A DNA stretch of 64,000 nt from Pirellulales bacterium (GCA_018401745.1 JAGYJY010000007.1:186001-250000); one strand, 5' to 3'; positions 47,567 through 56,939 are shown, counted from the stretch's first letter. Notes: generated by a model not told the origin, from the sequence alone. Translations and numbers: made by a program.

Positions 47567-48706
47567 CTAACGCTGGCGAGCAAGCGAGTGAAACTGCTCA
47601 TACCGGGCTTGCATCTCTTCCACGCTGTCGCCACCAAACTTCTCGACAAAAGCGGCCGCCACCTCAAAGGCAACCACATTTTCCACGATCACGCTGCAGG
47701 CAGACACCGCGCAGACATCGCTCCGCTCGTAGGCCGCCGACTCCGGCTGCTTGGTTGCGAGATTGATCGAGCCGAGCGGCTTCCGCAGGGTGGCGATCGG
47801 CTTCATCGCCGCCCGCAACACGAGCGGCTGGCCGTTGGTGATCCCCGCCTCGAGGCCACCGGCGTTGTTGGTCGGCCGCACAAACCCCAGCTGTGGCGTG
47901 TTGCGGAGGCTCTCGTCGTAGCCGATTTCATCATGTACTTCTGAGCCGCGGCGGCGGGCTGCCTCGAAGCCCATGCCAATCTCAACGCCCTTGATCGCCT
48001 GGATGCTCATCACCGCCTGGGCCAGCCGGCCGTCGAGCTTCCGATCCCACTGAATGTGGCTGCCAAGCCCGACAGGGAGCCCCGTGACCTGGGCTTCGAC
48101 GATCCCTCCGACCGTGTCCCCCTCCTTGCCGATGCGGTCGATCATCTCGGTCACCTCGGGATCCCGCTCGGGGTGCAGCGAGTAGACGGCGCTGGTGTCG
48201 CGGATGCCGCGAAGCTCTGCGAGCGAGCCCTCTCGGCCACCAAACTCAAGGTCGCCGAGCGACACAACCCAGCCCGCAACGTCGATGCCAAACACGGCCA
48301 GCAGCTGCCGGGCGAGGGCACCGGCGGCGACGCGGGCTGCCGTTTCGCGGGCGCTCGCCCGCTCGAGCACGCTCCGCACGCTGCCGAGGTGTTTGACCGC
48401 GCCGGCGAGATCCGCGTGCCCAGGCCGAGGGCGATCGACATCCTCAAGCCGCTCCAGCTTGGCATCGCGGTTGACCACTTCGAGTGCCAGCGGGCTGCCG
48501 AGGGTCACCCCCCGCCAGAGCCCTGAGAGAAACGTCGCGCTGTCGGTTTCGATCCGCTGCCGGCCGCCACGGCCGTAGCCGCCCTGACGGCGGACAAGCT
48601 CGTGGTCGAGTGCCGCCTGGTCGACCGTCAGGCCGGCAGGAAAGCCATCGATCAGGGCCACGAGAGCCGGTCCGTGCGATTCGCCAGCAGTGAGATAACG
48701 CAGCAT
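47567..48706 (-). CDS. aroC: Chorismate synthase
   Basis: A 379-aa FMN-dependent enzyme eliminating phosphate from EPSP to give chorismate, the end of the shikimate pathway. Motifs: LTAGESHGPALVALIDG at the start, RPGHADLAGAVK, ERASARETAARVAAGALA, GIEIGMGFEAA and DVCAVSACSVIVENVVAFE. The ATG at 48706 (MLRYLTAGESHGP) is chosen to fit the family; an upstream start at 48736 adds a non-conserved decapeptide. Other aro genes (aroK, aroDE) are 10 kb away on the same strand. Confidence 0.96.
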   Translation of the reverse strand: MLRYLTAGESHGPALVALIDGFPAGLTVDQAALDHELVRRQGGYGRGGRQRIETDSATFLSGLWRGVTLGSPLALEVVNRDAKLERLEDVDRPRPGHADLAGAVKHLGSVRSVLERASARETAARVAAGALARQLLAVFGIDVAGWVVSLGDLEFGGREGSLAELRGIRDTSAVYSLHPERDPEVTEMIDRIGKEGDTVGGIVEAQVTGLPVGLGSHIQWDRKLDGRLAQAVMSIQAIKGVEIGMGFEAARRRGSEVHDEIGYDESLRNTPQLGFVRPTNNAGGLEAGITNGQPLVLRAAMKPIATLRKPLGSINLATKQPESAAYERSDVCAVSACSVIVENVVAFEVAAAFVEKFGGDSVEEMQARYEQFHSLARQR

Positions 48707-48792
48707 GGAACTCTGGAAAAGGAGGCCGAGAATCAAAAAGGAAAGTCTAGTTGGCCACAGTCGCTGCCCCTAGAGCAGCTCAGCGTGGGCGG

Positions 48793-49680
48793 TCAGTCGA
48801 GTGGACGGCCGGTGAGCAGCCGGAAGGCTTCAAGGTATTTGCGGCGGGTTTCGGCAACAATGCTCTCGGGCAGCGGCGGAGGAGGGCTCGCCTTGTCCCA
48901 GTCGGTCTGCTCGAGCCAGTCCCGCACAAACTGCTTGTCGAAGGAGCCGGGGACAGCCCCGTGCCCAGCCTCGTCCGCCGGCCAAAACCGCGAACTGTCG
49001 GGGGTGAGCACCTCGTCGACGAGAAGCAGCCCACCATCCTCGGCCTGGCCCCATTCAAACTTCGTGTCGGCCAGCACGATCCCCCGCTGTGCTGCGTAGG
49101 CAGCCGCACGGCTGTAGATCTCGAGGCTCTGAGCCCGCAGTGTGTCGGCAAGGGGGCCGATGGCCTTTGCCATCACGGAAAAAGGCACGTTTTCGTCGTG
49201 GCCGCTAGTGGCCTTGGTGGCGGGGGTAAAAATCGGCTCTGGCAGCTGGTCGCCCGGCCGCAACCCCTGGGGCAGGGAAATGCCGCAGACCGTGCCGGCA
49301 TCGCGATACTCGTTCAATCCGGAGCCGGCCAGCCAGCCCCGCACAACACACTCAAAAGGCACCACGCTCGCCTTGCGGACAAGCATCGAACGGCCAGCAA
49401 GCGGCGCCAGATCGATGCCTGCAGGCAGCTCCATGGCCGTCACGTCGGTCGTGATGAGATGGTGCTCAACACCGAGCCAGTCGAACCAGAATGACGAAAT
49501 CGCCGTGAGCACGCGGCCCTTGTCGGGAATGGCGGTGGGCAGAATCCAGTCGAAGGCGCTGATCCGATCGGTGCTCACGATGAGCATCCGCTCTCCCAGG
49601 TCGTAGCAGTCGCGAACTTTGCCGCGATGAACGGGGCCGATGCCCAGGTCGGTCTGGAGAAGTGGTGTGGAAGGCGTCAT
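48793..49680 (-). CDS. purC: Phosphoribosylaminoimidazole-succinocarboxamide synthase (SAICAR synthase)
   Basis: A 295-aa ligase joining aspartate to CAIR with ATP in purine synthesis. Conserved: GKVRDCYDLG (nucleotide loop), STDRISAFDWILPTAIPDKG, VRGWLAGSGLNEY, LADTKFEWG and VDEVLTPDSSRFWPAD. The length and order match the longer PurC group. It stands 23 bases after the end of dnaE2 on the same strand, although the functions are unrelated. Confidence 0.96.
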   Translation of the reverse strand: MTPSTPLLQTDLGIGPVHRGKVRDCYDLGERMLIVSTDRISAFDWILPTAIPDKGRVLTAISSFWFDWLGVEHHLITTDVTAMELPAGIDLAPLAGRSMLVRKASVVPFECVVRGWLAGSGLNEYRDAGTVCGISLPQGLRPGDQLPEPIFTPATKATSGHDENVPFSVMAKAIGPLADTLRAQSLEIYSRAAAYAAQRGIVLADTKFEWGQAEDGGLLLVDEVLTPDSSRFWPADEAGHGAVPGSFDKQFVRDWLEQTDWDKASPPPPLPESIVAETRRKYLEAFRLLTGRPLD

Positions 49681-49703
49681 GGGAGGAGTTGTAGCAGAAG
49701 AAG

Positions 49704-52700
49704 TCAGCAGAAATCCCGCGACTGGCGGGGCAGGGCAGGGGCCACCGCCCCATGGCCATCGAGCCGCGTGGCCAGCACGTGCACGATCGTGCCTCGCCGC
49801 TGGATCCGCCCCTCCACCACAACCACCGAGGCACGCCTGGCCTGCACATCAGCGGCCTGCCAGACCGGTGGGCGAACGACCACGTTGGCACTTCCCGTTT
49901 CATCCTCAATCGTGAGAAACACGATCCCTTTGGCAGTCGCTGGCCGCTGCCTGGAGAGCACAATGCCCGCCACCCGCACCCGCCTGCCCTCAGGAAGCCC
50001 CGCTGCGCTGGCTGCGGTGACCACTCCGCTTGCCGCCAACGAACTCCGCATGAAATGCAGCGGATGGGCCTCAAGCGAGAGGCCTGCTGTGCGGTAGTCG
50101 GCCAGCACCCGCTCGCACCGTGTCATCGGCTGGAGGCCGGCTGGAGGCGAGTCCTGGAGCACGCCATGTTCCTGAGCCGTCGGAGTTTTCAGACTGGGCT
50201 GCTCAAACAGCGGCAGGCTTCCTGGGCGGTCGAGCCCATCCATCGCCTCCCAGACCGCCCGGCGGCGATCCGCCTCAAGCGAGCCGATCGCACCGGCGCG
50301 GGCCAGATGCAGCAGGCTGCTTCGATCAAGCGAGGCCTGCCTGGCGAGATCTTCAAGGCTTGTAAAGCCTTGGCTCGTGCTGCGGGCCTCCTCGATCCGT
50401 CTGCCGGCGGCTTCACCGAGGCCGTGCACCATTTCAAGACCAAGCCGCAGGGCGGGCTCCGCAGCTCCTGCCTCCTCAACAAACTCCAGCCGTGCATGCC
50501 AGCCGCTGGCATGCACGTCGGCCGGCAGCACCTTCACTCCGTGCGCCCGGGCGTCTCGCACGAGCTGCGCGGGGGCATAAAACCCCATCGGCTGGCTGGC
50601 AAGCAGCGCCGCAGTAAACGCGGCTGGATGGTGTCGCTTCAGCCAGGCCGAGACATAGACCAGCAGGGCGAAGCTCGCCGCGTGCGACTCGGGAAAGCCA
50701 TATTCACCAAAGCCTCGGATCTGACCGAAGACCTGCTCGGCAAACCGCTCAGAAAGCCCACGAGCCAGCATGCCAGCGATCAGCTTCTGCCGAAACTCCT
50801 CGATCAGCCCTGGCCGCCGCCAGGCTCCCATCGCTCGCCGCAGCTGGTCGGCCTCGCCTGGCGTGAAACCGGCAGCCACCACCGCCAGCCGCATCGCCTG
50901 CTCCTGAAACAGTGGAACACCGAGCGTCTTCTCCAGCACCCCACGGATCGCCTCGTTGGGATAGTCCACATGCTCCTCGCCGTTCCGCCGGCGAAGGTAG
51001 GGATGCACCATGTCGCCCTGGATTGGCCCTGGCCGCACGATTGCCACCTCGATCACGAGGTCGTAGAAGCAGGCGGGCTTCAGCCGCGGCAGCATGCTCA
51101 TCTGGGCCCGGCTCTCGATCTGAAACACACCCACCGTGTCGGCCTGCGAGATCATCTCGTAGACGGCAGGGTCTTCTGCCGGCACGCTCGCGAGGGAGAG
51201 CGTGGGGCCGCCGGCGTCTTTGATGAGTTCGAAGGCCCGCCGAATCGCGGTGAGCATGCCCAACGCCAGGCAATCGACCTTGAGAATGCCCAGTTCATCA
51301 AGGTCGTCTTTATCCCACTGCACGATCGTGCGGCCGGGCATCGCAGCCGGCTGGATCGGCACAAGATCGCGAAGATCCCCACGCGTGATCACCATGCCGC
51401 CCACATGCTGGCCGAGGTGTCGTGGAAACCCGATCAGCTCGTTGACCAGCCAGAGCAGCCGCAGGCCTGTGTCGCTCTCGGGATCAAGGCCCGCCTCGCG
51501 AAGCCGCCCGGGCAGGGCCTCACGTGCATCCGCAACATCGAGGCAGTCGGCAATGGCTGCCAGCCGATCGAGCGAGAGGCCCACCACCTTCCCCATGTCA
51601 CGGACGGCAGACCGCAGCCGGTAGCGGATCACCTCGGCGGTCATGCCGGCCCGCTCACGGCCGTAGGTTTCGTAGATGTATTGCAGCACCTCTTCGCGAC
51701 GCTGGTGCTCAAAATCGACATCGATATCGGGGGCCTCCTGCCGCTCCCGACTGACAAACCGCTCAAAGAGCAGATTGGCCCGAGCAGGATCGACCGAGGT
51801 GATCCCCAGGCAGTAGCAGATGGCCGAGTTGGCTGCCGATCCGCGGCCCTGGCAGAGAATGCCGCGGCGACGGGCAAACCGCACAATGTCAAACACCGTC
51901 AGAAAGTAGGCCTCGTAGCCGAGCTCAGCGATCAGGGCCAGCTCGTGCTTGATGAGCGTCTGCACCTTCTCGGGGATCCCCAGGGGATACCGCTGACGGG
52001 CCCCTTTCCAGGCGAGGTGGGCGAGATGGGCACTCGGCGTGCGGCCTGGTGGCACCGTGGCATCCGGGTATTCATAGCGGAGCTCATCAAGGGAAAACGT
52101 GCAGCGAGCAGCCAGCTCACGGGTGCGGTGCACCACGCCGGGCAGCATTGCAAATCGTTCGCTGATTGCTTCGAGCGGCTGCAGGTGCCGTTCGGCATTG
52201 GAGAGCAGCCGCCCCCGCACCTCCTCGATCGTGCAGCCATGTCGCACCGCACAGAGAGCATCAAACAGGGGCATCCGGCTCCGCACGTGGTAGCGGACAT
52301 CGCCCGCAGCGACGAGCGGCACGCCTGCGTCGCAGGCCACCTGCCCATACCAGGCCTGCAGCGCTTCGTCGTGCCCTCCCAGAGAAACCTCGGCCAGAGC
52401 ATAGAGCCGGTCGCCAAAGATGTCTTTCCAGCAAGCGAGGGTGGCCAGGGCGTTGCGACGCACTTCATCCCCGCAACACGCATCTCCTGCCGCTCCGTGC
52501 AGGCTTTCATCCGCCCCTGCGGAAGCCAGCGACCGAAGCGACACGCCCGCCAGGAGCCCATCCGCATGAGCGGCCACCTGATCGAGCTGCAGTGTGCCCT
52601 CCGCAGCATGCCCGGCAGTCAGCAGGCGGCAGAGGTTGGCATAGCCCGCCCGGTTCTGCACCCACACGACGAGCTCACGGGCGCCAGCCTGCTCCAGACC

Positions 52701-53060
52701 ATCGCCATCCTGCTCTGCGCGGATGGCAGACTTCCCTGCGACGGCCTTCTTGGAAGCAGCAGCGACATGCCCTTCTGCGTGGCGTGTGCGCCGCGCCTGC
52801 CGCAGAGCAAGCACCGGCCTCGCCGCAGGCGCTGGGTGCACCTCGAGCACCGCGCCAACGACCAACGGAATACCGGCTGTCTTGGCAGCACCGTGCGCCC
52901 GCACGATCCCCGCAAGGCTCATGCGATCGGTGATCGCGAGAGCAGCGTAGCCCAGCTCCGCCGCCCGCAGCACCAGCTCATCCGGATGCGAACCGCCCTG
53001 CAGAAATGAGAAGTTGCTCGTGCAGTGCAGTTCGGCATACGCCTGCTTCAAAGGTTGCAT
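49704..53060 (-). CDS. dnaE2: Error-prone DNA polymerase DnaE2 (ImuC)
   Basis: A 1118-aa C-family polymerase for SOS translesion synthesis with ImuA and ImuB. N-terminal PHP domain (AELHCTSNFSFLQGGSHPDEL), palm with catalytic aspartates in APDIDVDFEHQRR, GILCQGRGSAANSAICY, GEYGFPESHAASFALLVY and a C-terminal OB fold (RVRVAGIVLSRQRPATAKGI). It lacks the replicative DnaE's extended C-terminal beta/tau region, and its length is typical of DnaE2. It begins 195 bases after imuB; that gap has no clear terminator, so a single SOS operon imuA-imuB-dnaE2 is likely. Confidence 0.95.
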   Translation of the reverse strand: MQPLKQAYAELHCTSNFSFLQGGSHPDELVLRAAELGYAALAITDRMSLAGIVRAHGAAKTAGIPLVVGAVLEVHPAPAARPVLALRQARRTRHAEGHVAAASKKAVAGKSAIRAEQDGDGLEQAGARELVVWVQNRAGYANLCRLLTAGHAAEGTLQLDQVAAHADGLLAGVSLRSLASAGADESLHGAAGDACCGDEVRRNALATLACWKDIFGDRLYALAEVSLGGHDEALQAWYGQVACDAGVPLVAAGDVRYHVRSRMPLFDALCAVRHGCTIEEVRGRLLSNAERHLQPLEAISERFAMLPGVVHRTRELAARCTFSLDELRYEYPDATVPPGRTPSAHLAHLAWKGARQRYPLGIPEKVQTLIKHELALIAELGYEAYFLTVFDIVRFARRRGILCQGRGSAANSAICYCLGITSVDPARANLLFERFVSRERQEAPDIDVDFEHQRREEVLQYIYETYGRERAGMTAEVIRYRLRSAVRDMGKVVGLSLDRLAAIADCLDVADAREALPGRLREAGLDPESDTGLRLLWLVNELIGFPRHLGQHVGGMVITRGDLRDLVPIQPAAMPGRTIVQWDKDDLDELGILKVDCLALGMLTAIRRAFELIKDAGGPTLSLASVPAEDPAVYEMISQADTVGVFQIESRAQMSMLPRLKPACFYDLVIEVAIVRPGPIQGDMVHPYLRRRNGEEHVDYPNEAIRGVLEKTLGVPLFQEQAMRLAVVAAGFTPGEADQLRRAMGAWRRPGLIEEFRQKLIAGMLARGLSERFAEQVFGQIRGFGEYGFPESHAASFALLVYVSAWLKRHHPAAFTAALLASQPMGFYAPAQLVRDARAHGVKVLPADVHASGWHARLEFVEEAGAAEPALRLGLEMVHGLGEAAGRRIEEARSTSQGFTSLEDLARQASLDRSSLLHLARAGAIGSLEADRRRAVWEAMDGLDRPGSLPLFEQPSLKTPTAQEHGVLQDSPPAGLQPMTRCERVLADYRTAGLSLEAHPLHFMRSSLAASGVVTAASAAGLPEGRRVRVAGIVLSRQRPATAKGIVFLTIEDETGSANVVVRPPVWQAADVQARRASVVVVEGRIQRRGTIVHVLATRLDGHGAVAPALPRQSRDFC

Positions 53061-53255
53061 TCGAGGAGACCGTTCTCTGCGTGTTCAAGATGCAGTGCTG
53101 ACGAGCCGCACTGCGGATGTGTGGCGATGGAAAATGTCGCGATGCCCAACACGCCGGAAAGCCCGGGCCTCAAGCCATGTCTGTTTGAAAGGTTTTCTTG
53201 GCTAGCCGGGCCTTGTTGCGTTTCATGAGGCTGCACAAGTTCCGCGGCAACGCAG

Positions 53256-55202
53256 TCAGGCAAACTGCCCGTGGACAAACCAGGCTCCGCGATCGTGCGT
53301 GGCGGCCTGCTCGCGAGTGCTCGTGCGGGCGACCCGCGGCTGCGATCCTGCCACGGATCGCCTGGGCCCACGGAGATGCTGCCTTCCGCTCTCACCGAGA
53401 TGCCGAAAGAGCCACCACCGATCACCCGATTCGGTTTCCACGACGTAGTAGTCGCGGCGGACCGAGCATCCACGCCACCAGGCTGTCTCAATCCGCTCAG
53501 GCCCCCAGGCCTCGGTGACACGATGCCGCACACCGCTGATGCAGAACCACAGCGGCGGCCCATCCGGCACCACCGACACCGTTTCCACCCGGATCGGCCG
53601 TGGCGCCATCCAGAGCGGCCGCAGCCCAGCAGCACGCGAAGCTGCCGCTGCAGCTGCAGATGACGACGCCCCGCCATGCCCAGGCTCCGGAGGAGCCGCC
53701 ACCCAGGCATGCTCCGGCTGCGCGTCAATCACCGGCCGTGGCTCAAAGACCGCCATGCGGCCAAGCCGGCCTGCCAAACGGTCGAGCAGCCCTCCGAGCT
53801 GCACCGCCTGCTCACCTGCCCTGAGCGTGGCTGAAGAGCCAATGCCATCAAAGAGCACCCGCTGCCTGCAGGCCACGGCGCCGGCCGACACCACTTCCAC
53901 TGCGATCGATTCGACCTCCCGCGGCAGTCGCATGCGGGCCATCCGCAGCTGCACCAGATCGACCACATGCCGCGACGACACACTCGGCCGAAACAGCCCG
54001 ATATCGATGACAACCGGCGACGACTTTGTGGAAATCGACGAGGTCTCCAGCAGCCGCACCTGCAGCACCGTCACGCCAAAGCCTCGAGCATGCAGCATGG
54101 TGAGGCACTGCTCGACGAGCGGCTCGAGCACACACCGCATCGCCTCAAATGTGGACGCTGGAGCAGAGAGATGGCACTCCGCATGCGGAAAGGCCTCATC
54201 GGCAACAGCCTGCAGCGGCTCACCACGGCTTCCTTCAAACTCCGCCAGCCGGCGAGCAACCAGAGGCCCGAGTCGGCTCGCCACGCTCGTGCGCGGCAGC
54301 TCGAGGAGCTGACCAATCGCCTGCACCCCAAGCTCACCCAGAAGCGAGACGGTTTCCTCCGGAATCCGCAGCGCAGCAACAGGCAGCGCGGCGAGCCACG
54401 CCGACTGACTGCCTGGCGGAATCACTGCCCACCGCTTGCCCTGTCGCCTCGTTGCCGCCTGCACACGCTCCTGCCGACGCGCACCGCCCTCCGCCAAAGC
54501 CCCTTCCACAGGCCGAGCTGCTGCCGATGACACTGCACCAGACGGCACTGCACCAGACGGCACTGCACCAGACGGCACTGCACCAGACGGCACTGCACCA
54601 GACGACACTGCACCAGACGACACTGCACCAGACGACACTGCACCAGACGACACTGCGTGCGGAGACGCTGCTACTGGACGAACCGCAGCCGGATGATGGG
54701 CGGCCGCCCAGGCTGCTGAGGGCGTGTCGGCCACGGCAGCGCGGGCATAGAGGCCCCGCGAGGCGAGCGTCCAGACGGCGGTGCGAACCACCATCTGCTC
54801 ACCGCCGAGTAGATCGGCCGTGCCGGCAAGGTCGACATGAATGCACTCGGGCTGTTCGGCATCTTCCAGCGACGTCGTTGGCGAGAACCTCCGGCACCAG
54901 CGAGCAATGCCCTCAAGCACCAGCCGGTCGGCCTGCGGGTCGTCTTGATCGACCTCAGCCATGCGACAGACCTGCGAACCACACGAAAGCGCCAGCGCAG
55001 CGAGGGTTTCGGCGAGGGTCTGGCCGCAGGGAATCCGCGGCGGCCTGATCCGGGCCGCCGCCCAGGCCCAGCCGACCACCCGCTGCACACCGCGTAGCTC
55101 CGTGCGGCACACAAGCAACGGAGCCTGCCGTCGCTCGGGCCGCTCCACGAGCCGCCGCTGCACCGGCCACCGCGGCAGCCAGATCGTCATGACGCGCGAC
55201 AT
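53256..55202 (-). CDS. imuB: ImuB, inactive Y-family polymerase homologue, with pentapeptide repeat
   Basis: A 648-aa UmuC/DinP-like protein that in known cassettes tethers DnaE2 to the beta clamp. The start MTIWLPRWPVQRR replaces the active Y-family MDAFFA block, as expected for ImuB, which lacks catalytic acids. A Y-family-like core follows (HVDLAGTADLLGG, LPVAALRIPEETVSLLGELG, LLELPRTSVASRLG). Residues of about 185-225 are (S/P)SGAV units encoded by eight 15-bp repeats (54529-54648), inserted in what should be the palm/fingers region. The C-terminal part ends with a typical ImuB tail (GPERIETAWWRG, RDYYVVETESGDRWWLFR). Its start overlaps the imuA end by 16 bases. Confidence 0.9.
   Translation of the reverse strand: MSRVMTIWLPRWPVQRRLVERPERRQAPLLVCRTELRGVQRVVGWAWAAARIRPPRIPCGQTLAETLAALALSCGSQVCRMAEVDQDDPQADRLVLEGIARWCRRFSPTTSLEDAEQPECIHVDLAGTADLLGGEQMVVRTAVWTLASRGLYARAAVADTPSAAWAAAHHPAAVRPVAASPHAVSSGAVSSGAVSSGAVSSGAVPSGAVPSGAVPSGAVPSGAVSSAAARPVEGALAEGGARRQERVQAATRRQGKRWAVIPPGSQSAWLAALPVAALRIPEETVSLLGELGVQAIGQLLELPRTSVASRLGPLVARRLAEFEGSRGEPLQAVADEAFPHAECHLSAPASTFEAMRCVLEPLVEQCLTMLHARGFGVTVLQVRLLETSSISTKSSPVVIDIGLFRPSVSSRHVVDLVQLRMARMRLPREVESIAVEVVSAGAVACRQRVLFDGIGSSATLRAGEQAVQLGGLLDRLAGRLGRMAVFEPRPVIDAQPEHAWVAAPPEPGHGGASSSAAAAAASRAAGLRPLWMAPRPIRVETVSVVPDGPPLWFCISGVRHRVTEAWGPERIETAWWRGCSVRRDYYVVETESGDRWWLFRHLGESGRQHLRGPRRSVAGSQPRVARTSTREQAATHDRGAWFVHGQFA
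54529..54656. repeat. 15-bp in-frame tandem repeat (VNTR) in imuB
   Basis: Eight complete units of G(A/G)CACTGCACCAGAC from 54529 to 54648 and a partial ninth. Two unit types (GA and GG) occur in blocks: one GA, four GG, three GA. It encodes (S/P)SGAV pentapeptides on the minus strand and length changes keep the frame. Confidence 0.97.
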
Positions 55203-56821
55203 GCCACACCATCCTTCCTGAAAACCTTCCTGATCTCTTCCTCGCCTTCAACCGTTTCGGAGCGATCCTGCTCGTGCCGCTCGCCGACTCGAAACTGCAA
55301 CACGTCGTTGCACTGCTCCCGCCCAACACTCGGCTGGACAACACTCGGCTGGACAACACTCGGCTGGACAACACTCGGCTGGACAACACTCGGCTGGACA
55401 ACACTCGGCTGGACAACACTCGGCAACGCTGCAGACGGCACCGTCGCGAGCGGCCGCATCGGCTGCAGGCTCGCGACCTGCCGCCGAAGGCTTGCGGCCT
55501 GAAGCGGCTCAACACCCCGCTCAAGATTGAGCATCACTTCGCAGCTGCGGCCCTCGCCGTAGAGCAGGCTGGAGAGCCGTTCGACCCGCCACTGCCGCAC
55601 CACCGCTTCAGAACGCGGCGCAACAGACGGCCCATACAGCCGCCCAGCACGCCCCTCTGCCAACCTCGCATCCCTTGCTGCCCTAGCTGCCCCTGCGGCC
55701 CCTTCCGGCGGCATGGCAGGCAAGGCCTGCGTGCTCTCGCGAGATCGGCTTGGGCTCTGTGCTTGTGCAGGGCTGCGTGGCCTGTGCAACGGCATCACCA
55801 CGAGCCGCGCCTCAGCCCACGACGGATCTCGACGGCACTGCCAGGGCCGAACGAACATGCCCACAGCACCACTCGCGCGAGCGGCCAGCTGCCATCGCCG
55901 CATGACCTTTGAGCACACAATCGATGCCGACGGGGAGGCGACAACAGCCGCCACGCCTCCGCACCGCAAGGCCTGATCAATGGTCCAGATTTCGTCGTCG
56001 TCTCGCGAGGGCCGCGCCACGATCAGCTGGCAGCGAACGCCCGCAGCCCCTTCCCCAAGCCACCGCATCACCGCTGGCGGATAAAACCATCCCGAGCGAT
56101 CGACGACGAGAATGGCCCCGACATGAGGCTTCCCGGAGGCTCTGATGTTGTGAACGCGATGCTTCCGAGGCGACCCCTCCTGAAAGCGGCCTCGCAGCAA
56201 CTGGCCGCCGCCAGCATCCTCCTCGCCGGCAGAAGCTCCCGCCACCTGCACGGCAATCGCCATTGCCAGCGTGAAGGCTCCGCTGCCAAAGCTCTCCCCA
56301 GCAGAGGCATTGCATTGCACGCCTCCACGAGCCATGCCACCGGCCCTTGGCACGGCTGTTTTGACTGCAGCAGCTTTTGTTGCCGTGGCTTTCATCGCCA
56401 CTTGAGGAAACGGCTCTCCAGGCCCTGCTGTTTGCGGGCCTGCTTGCCGAAACAACGCCGACGACCGCTCAAGCCTCGCCTCCATCCCTGCTGGCAGCCA
56501 CTCCACAAGACTGCCCCGACGGATCCCTCCCGCCGGCAGCAGCTGATCAAGCTCCCGAAAGCCACTCGAAACCACTTCACCTGCAGGCTGCCCCAACGAC
56601 ACCGAGGCCGTGCTGAGCATCGCCGCCGATAAGCCGAGCACCGCCGCCGGCAAGCACGGCACCGCCGCCGGCAGGCCGAAGGCATCGACCGGCAGACCCA
56701 GCTGCTCGTCTCTTGCAGCCGCCCATTCACTGGCAACCGACGCTCGCTGTGCACCCACCGATTCCTCCTGCAGGCTTCCCCCGGCAACTCCTGGCAGCGG
56801 CACCACATTTGCAAAAGACAT
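55187..56821 (-). CDS. imuA: ImuA, RecA-like accessory mutagenesis protein, with pentapeptide repeat
   Basis: A 544-aa protein from ATG 56821 (MSFANVVPLPG). The middle resembles the ImuA/SulA-RecA-like fold: FRELDQLLPAGGIRRGSLVEWLP, the strand AILVVDRSGWFYPPAVMRWL, CQLIVARPSRDDDEIWTIDQALRCGGVAAVVA and RRWQLAARASGAVGMFVRP. There are long Ala-rich low-complexity insertions, and a C-terminal tail containing six VVQPS units from 15-bp repeats (55336-55425). ImuA supports ImuB/DnaE2 in SOS mutagenesis. A palindromic SOS box sits 22 bases before the start; its end overlaps imuB by 16 bases. Confidence 0.88.
   Translation of the reverse strand: MSFANVVPLPGVAGGSLQEESVGAQRASVASEWAAARDEQLGLPVDAFGLPAAVPCLPAAVLGLSAAMLSTASVSLGQPAGEVVSSGFRELDQLLPAGGIRRGSLVEWLPAGMEARLERSSALFRQAGPQTAGPGEPFPQVAMKATATKAAAVKTAVPRAGGMARGGVQCNASAGESFGSGAFTLAMAIAVQVAGASAGEEDAGGGQLLRGRFQEGSPRKHRVHNIRASGKPHVGAILVVDRSGWFYPPAVMRWLGEGAAGVRCQLIVARPSRDDDEIWTIDQALRCGGVAAVVASPSASIVCSKVMRRWQLAARASGAVGMFVRPWQCRRDPSWAEARLVVMPLHRPRSPAQAQSPSRSRESTQALPAMPPEGAAGAARAARDARLAEGRAGRLYGPSVAPRSEAVVRQWRVERLSSLLYGEGRSCEVMLNLERGVEPLQAASLRRQVASLQPMRPLATVPSAALPSVVQPSVVQPSVVQPSVVQPSVVQPSVVQPSVGREQCNDVLQFRVGERHEQDRSETVEGEEEIRKVFRKDGVACRAS
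55336..55425. repeat. 15-bp in-frame tandem repeat (VNTR) in imuA
   Basis: GGACAACACTCGGCT repeated from 55336: five exact units plus a sixth differing at its last base, with a partial unit before them (55322-55335). It encodes (VVQPS)n on the minus strand near the C-terminus. Confidence 0.97.
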
Positions 56822-56842
56822 CGACACGACGCACCTCAAAAA

Positions 56843-56856
56843 TGAACGTGCGTTCA
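56843..56856. promoter_or_regulatory. Candidate LexA operator (SOS box) of imuA-imuB-dnaE2
   Basis: TGAACGTGCGTTCA is a perfect palindrome outside its central bases and matches the Gram-positive-type SOS box GAAC-N4-GTTC. It is centred 28 bases upstream of the imuA ATG and abuts the predicted -10, so repressor binding would block initiation. Confidence 0.75.
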
Positions 56857-56883
56857 GTGTACGCCTGTCACTCCTCGTGTCAA
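56856..56883 (-). promoter_or_regulatory. Promoter of imuA-imuB-dnaE2
   Basis: On the minus strand TTGACA (56878-56883), a 16-bp spacer, then TACACT (56856-56861), immediately followed by the SOS box. Confidence 0.65.
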
Positions 56884-56939
56884 GCCTTCACAGGCGAGAG
56901 CAGCCGGCTTGCTTCACGCCTGCGAAGCCGCCAAGAGAA

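Noticed and set aside
49752-53009. 1085-codon open frame on the plus strand
   Set aside because: Exactly antisense to dnaE2; open because of strong GC bias at third positions. Translation has no recognisable domains and is rich in Arg/His/Pro/Gln.
54529-55425. Possible CRISPR array from the regular short repeats
   Set aside because: The units are contiguous 15-mers without spacers, in frame within imuA and imuB; they are coding tandem repeats.
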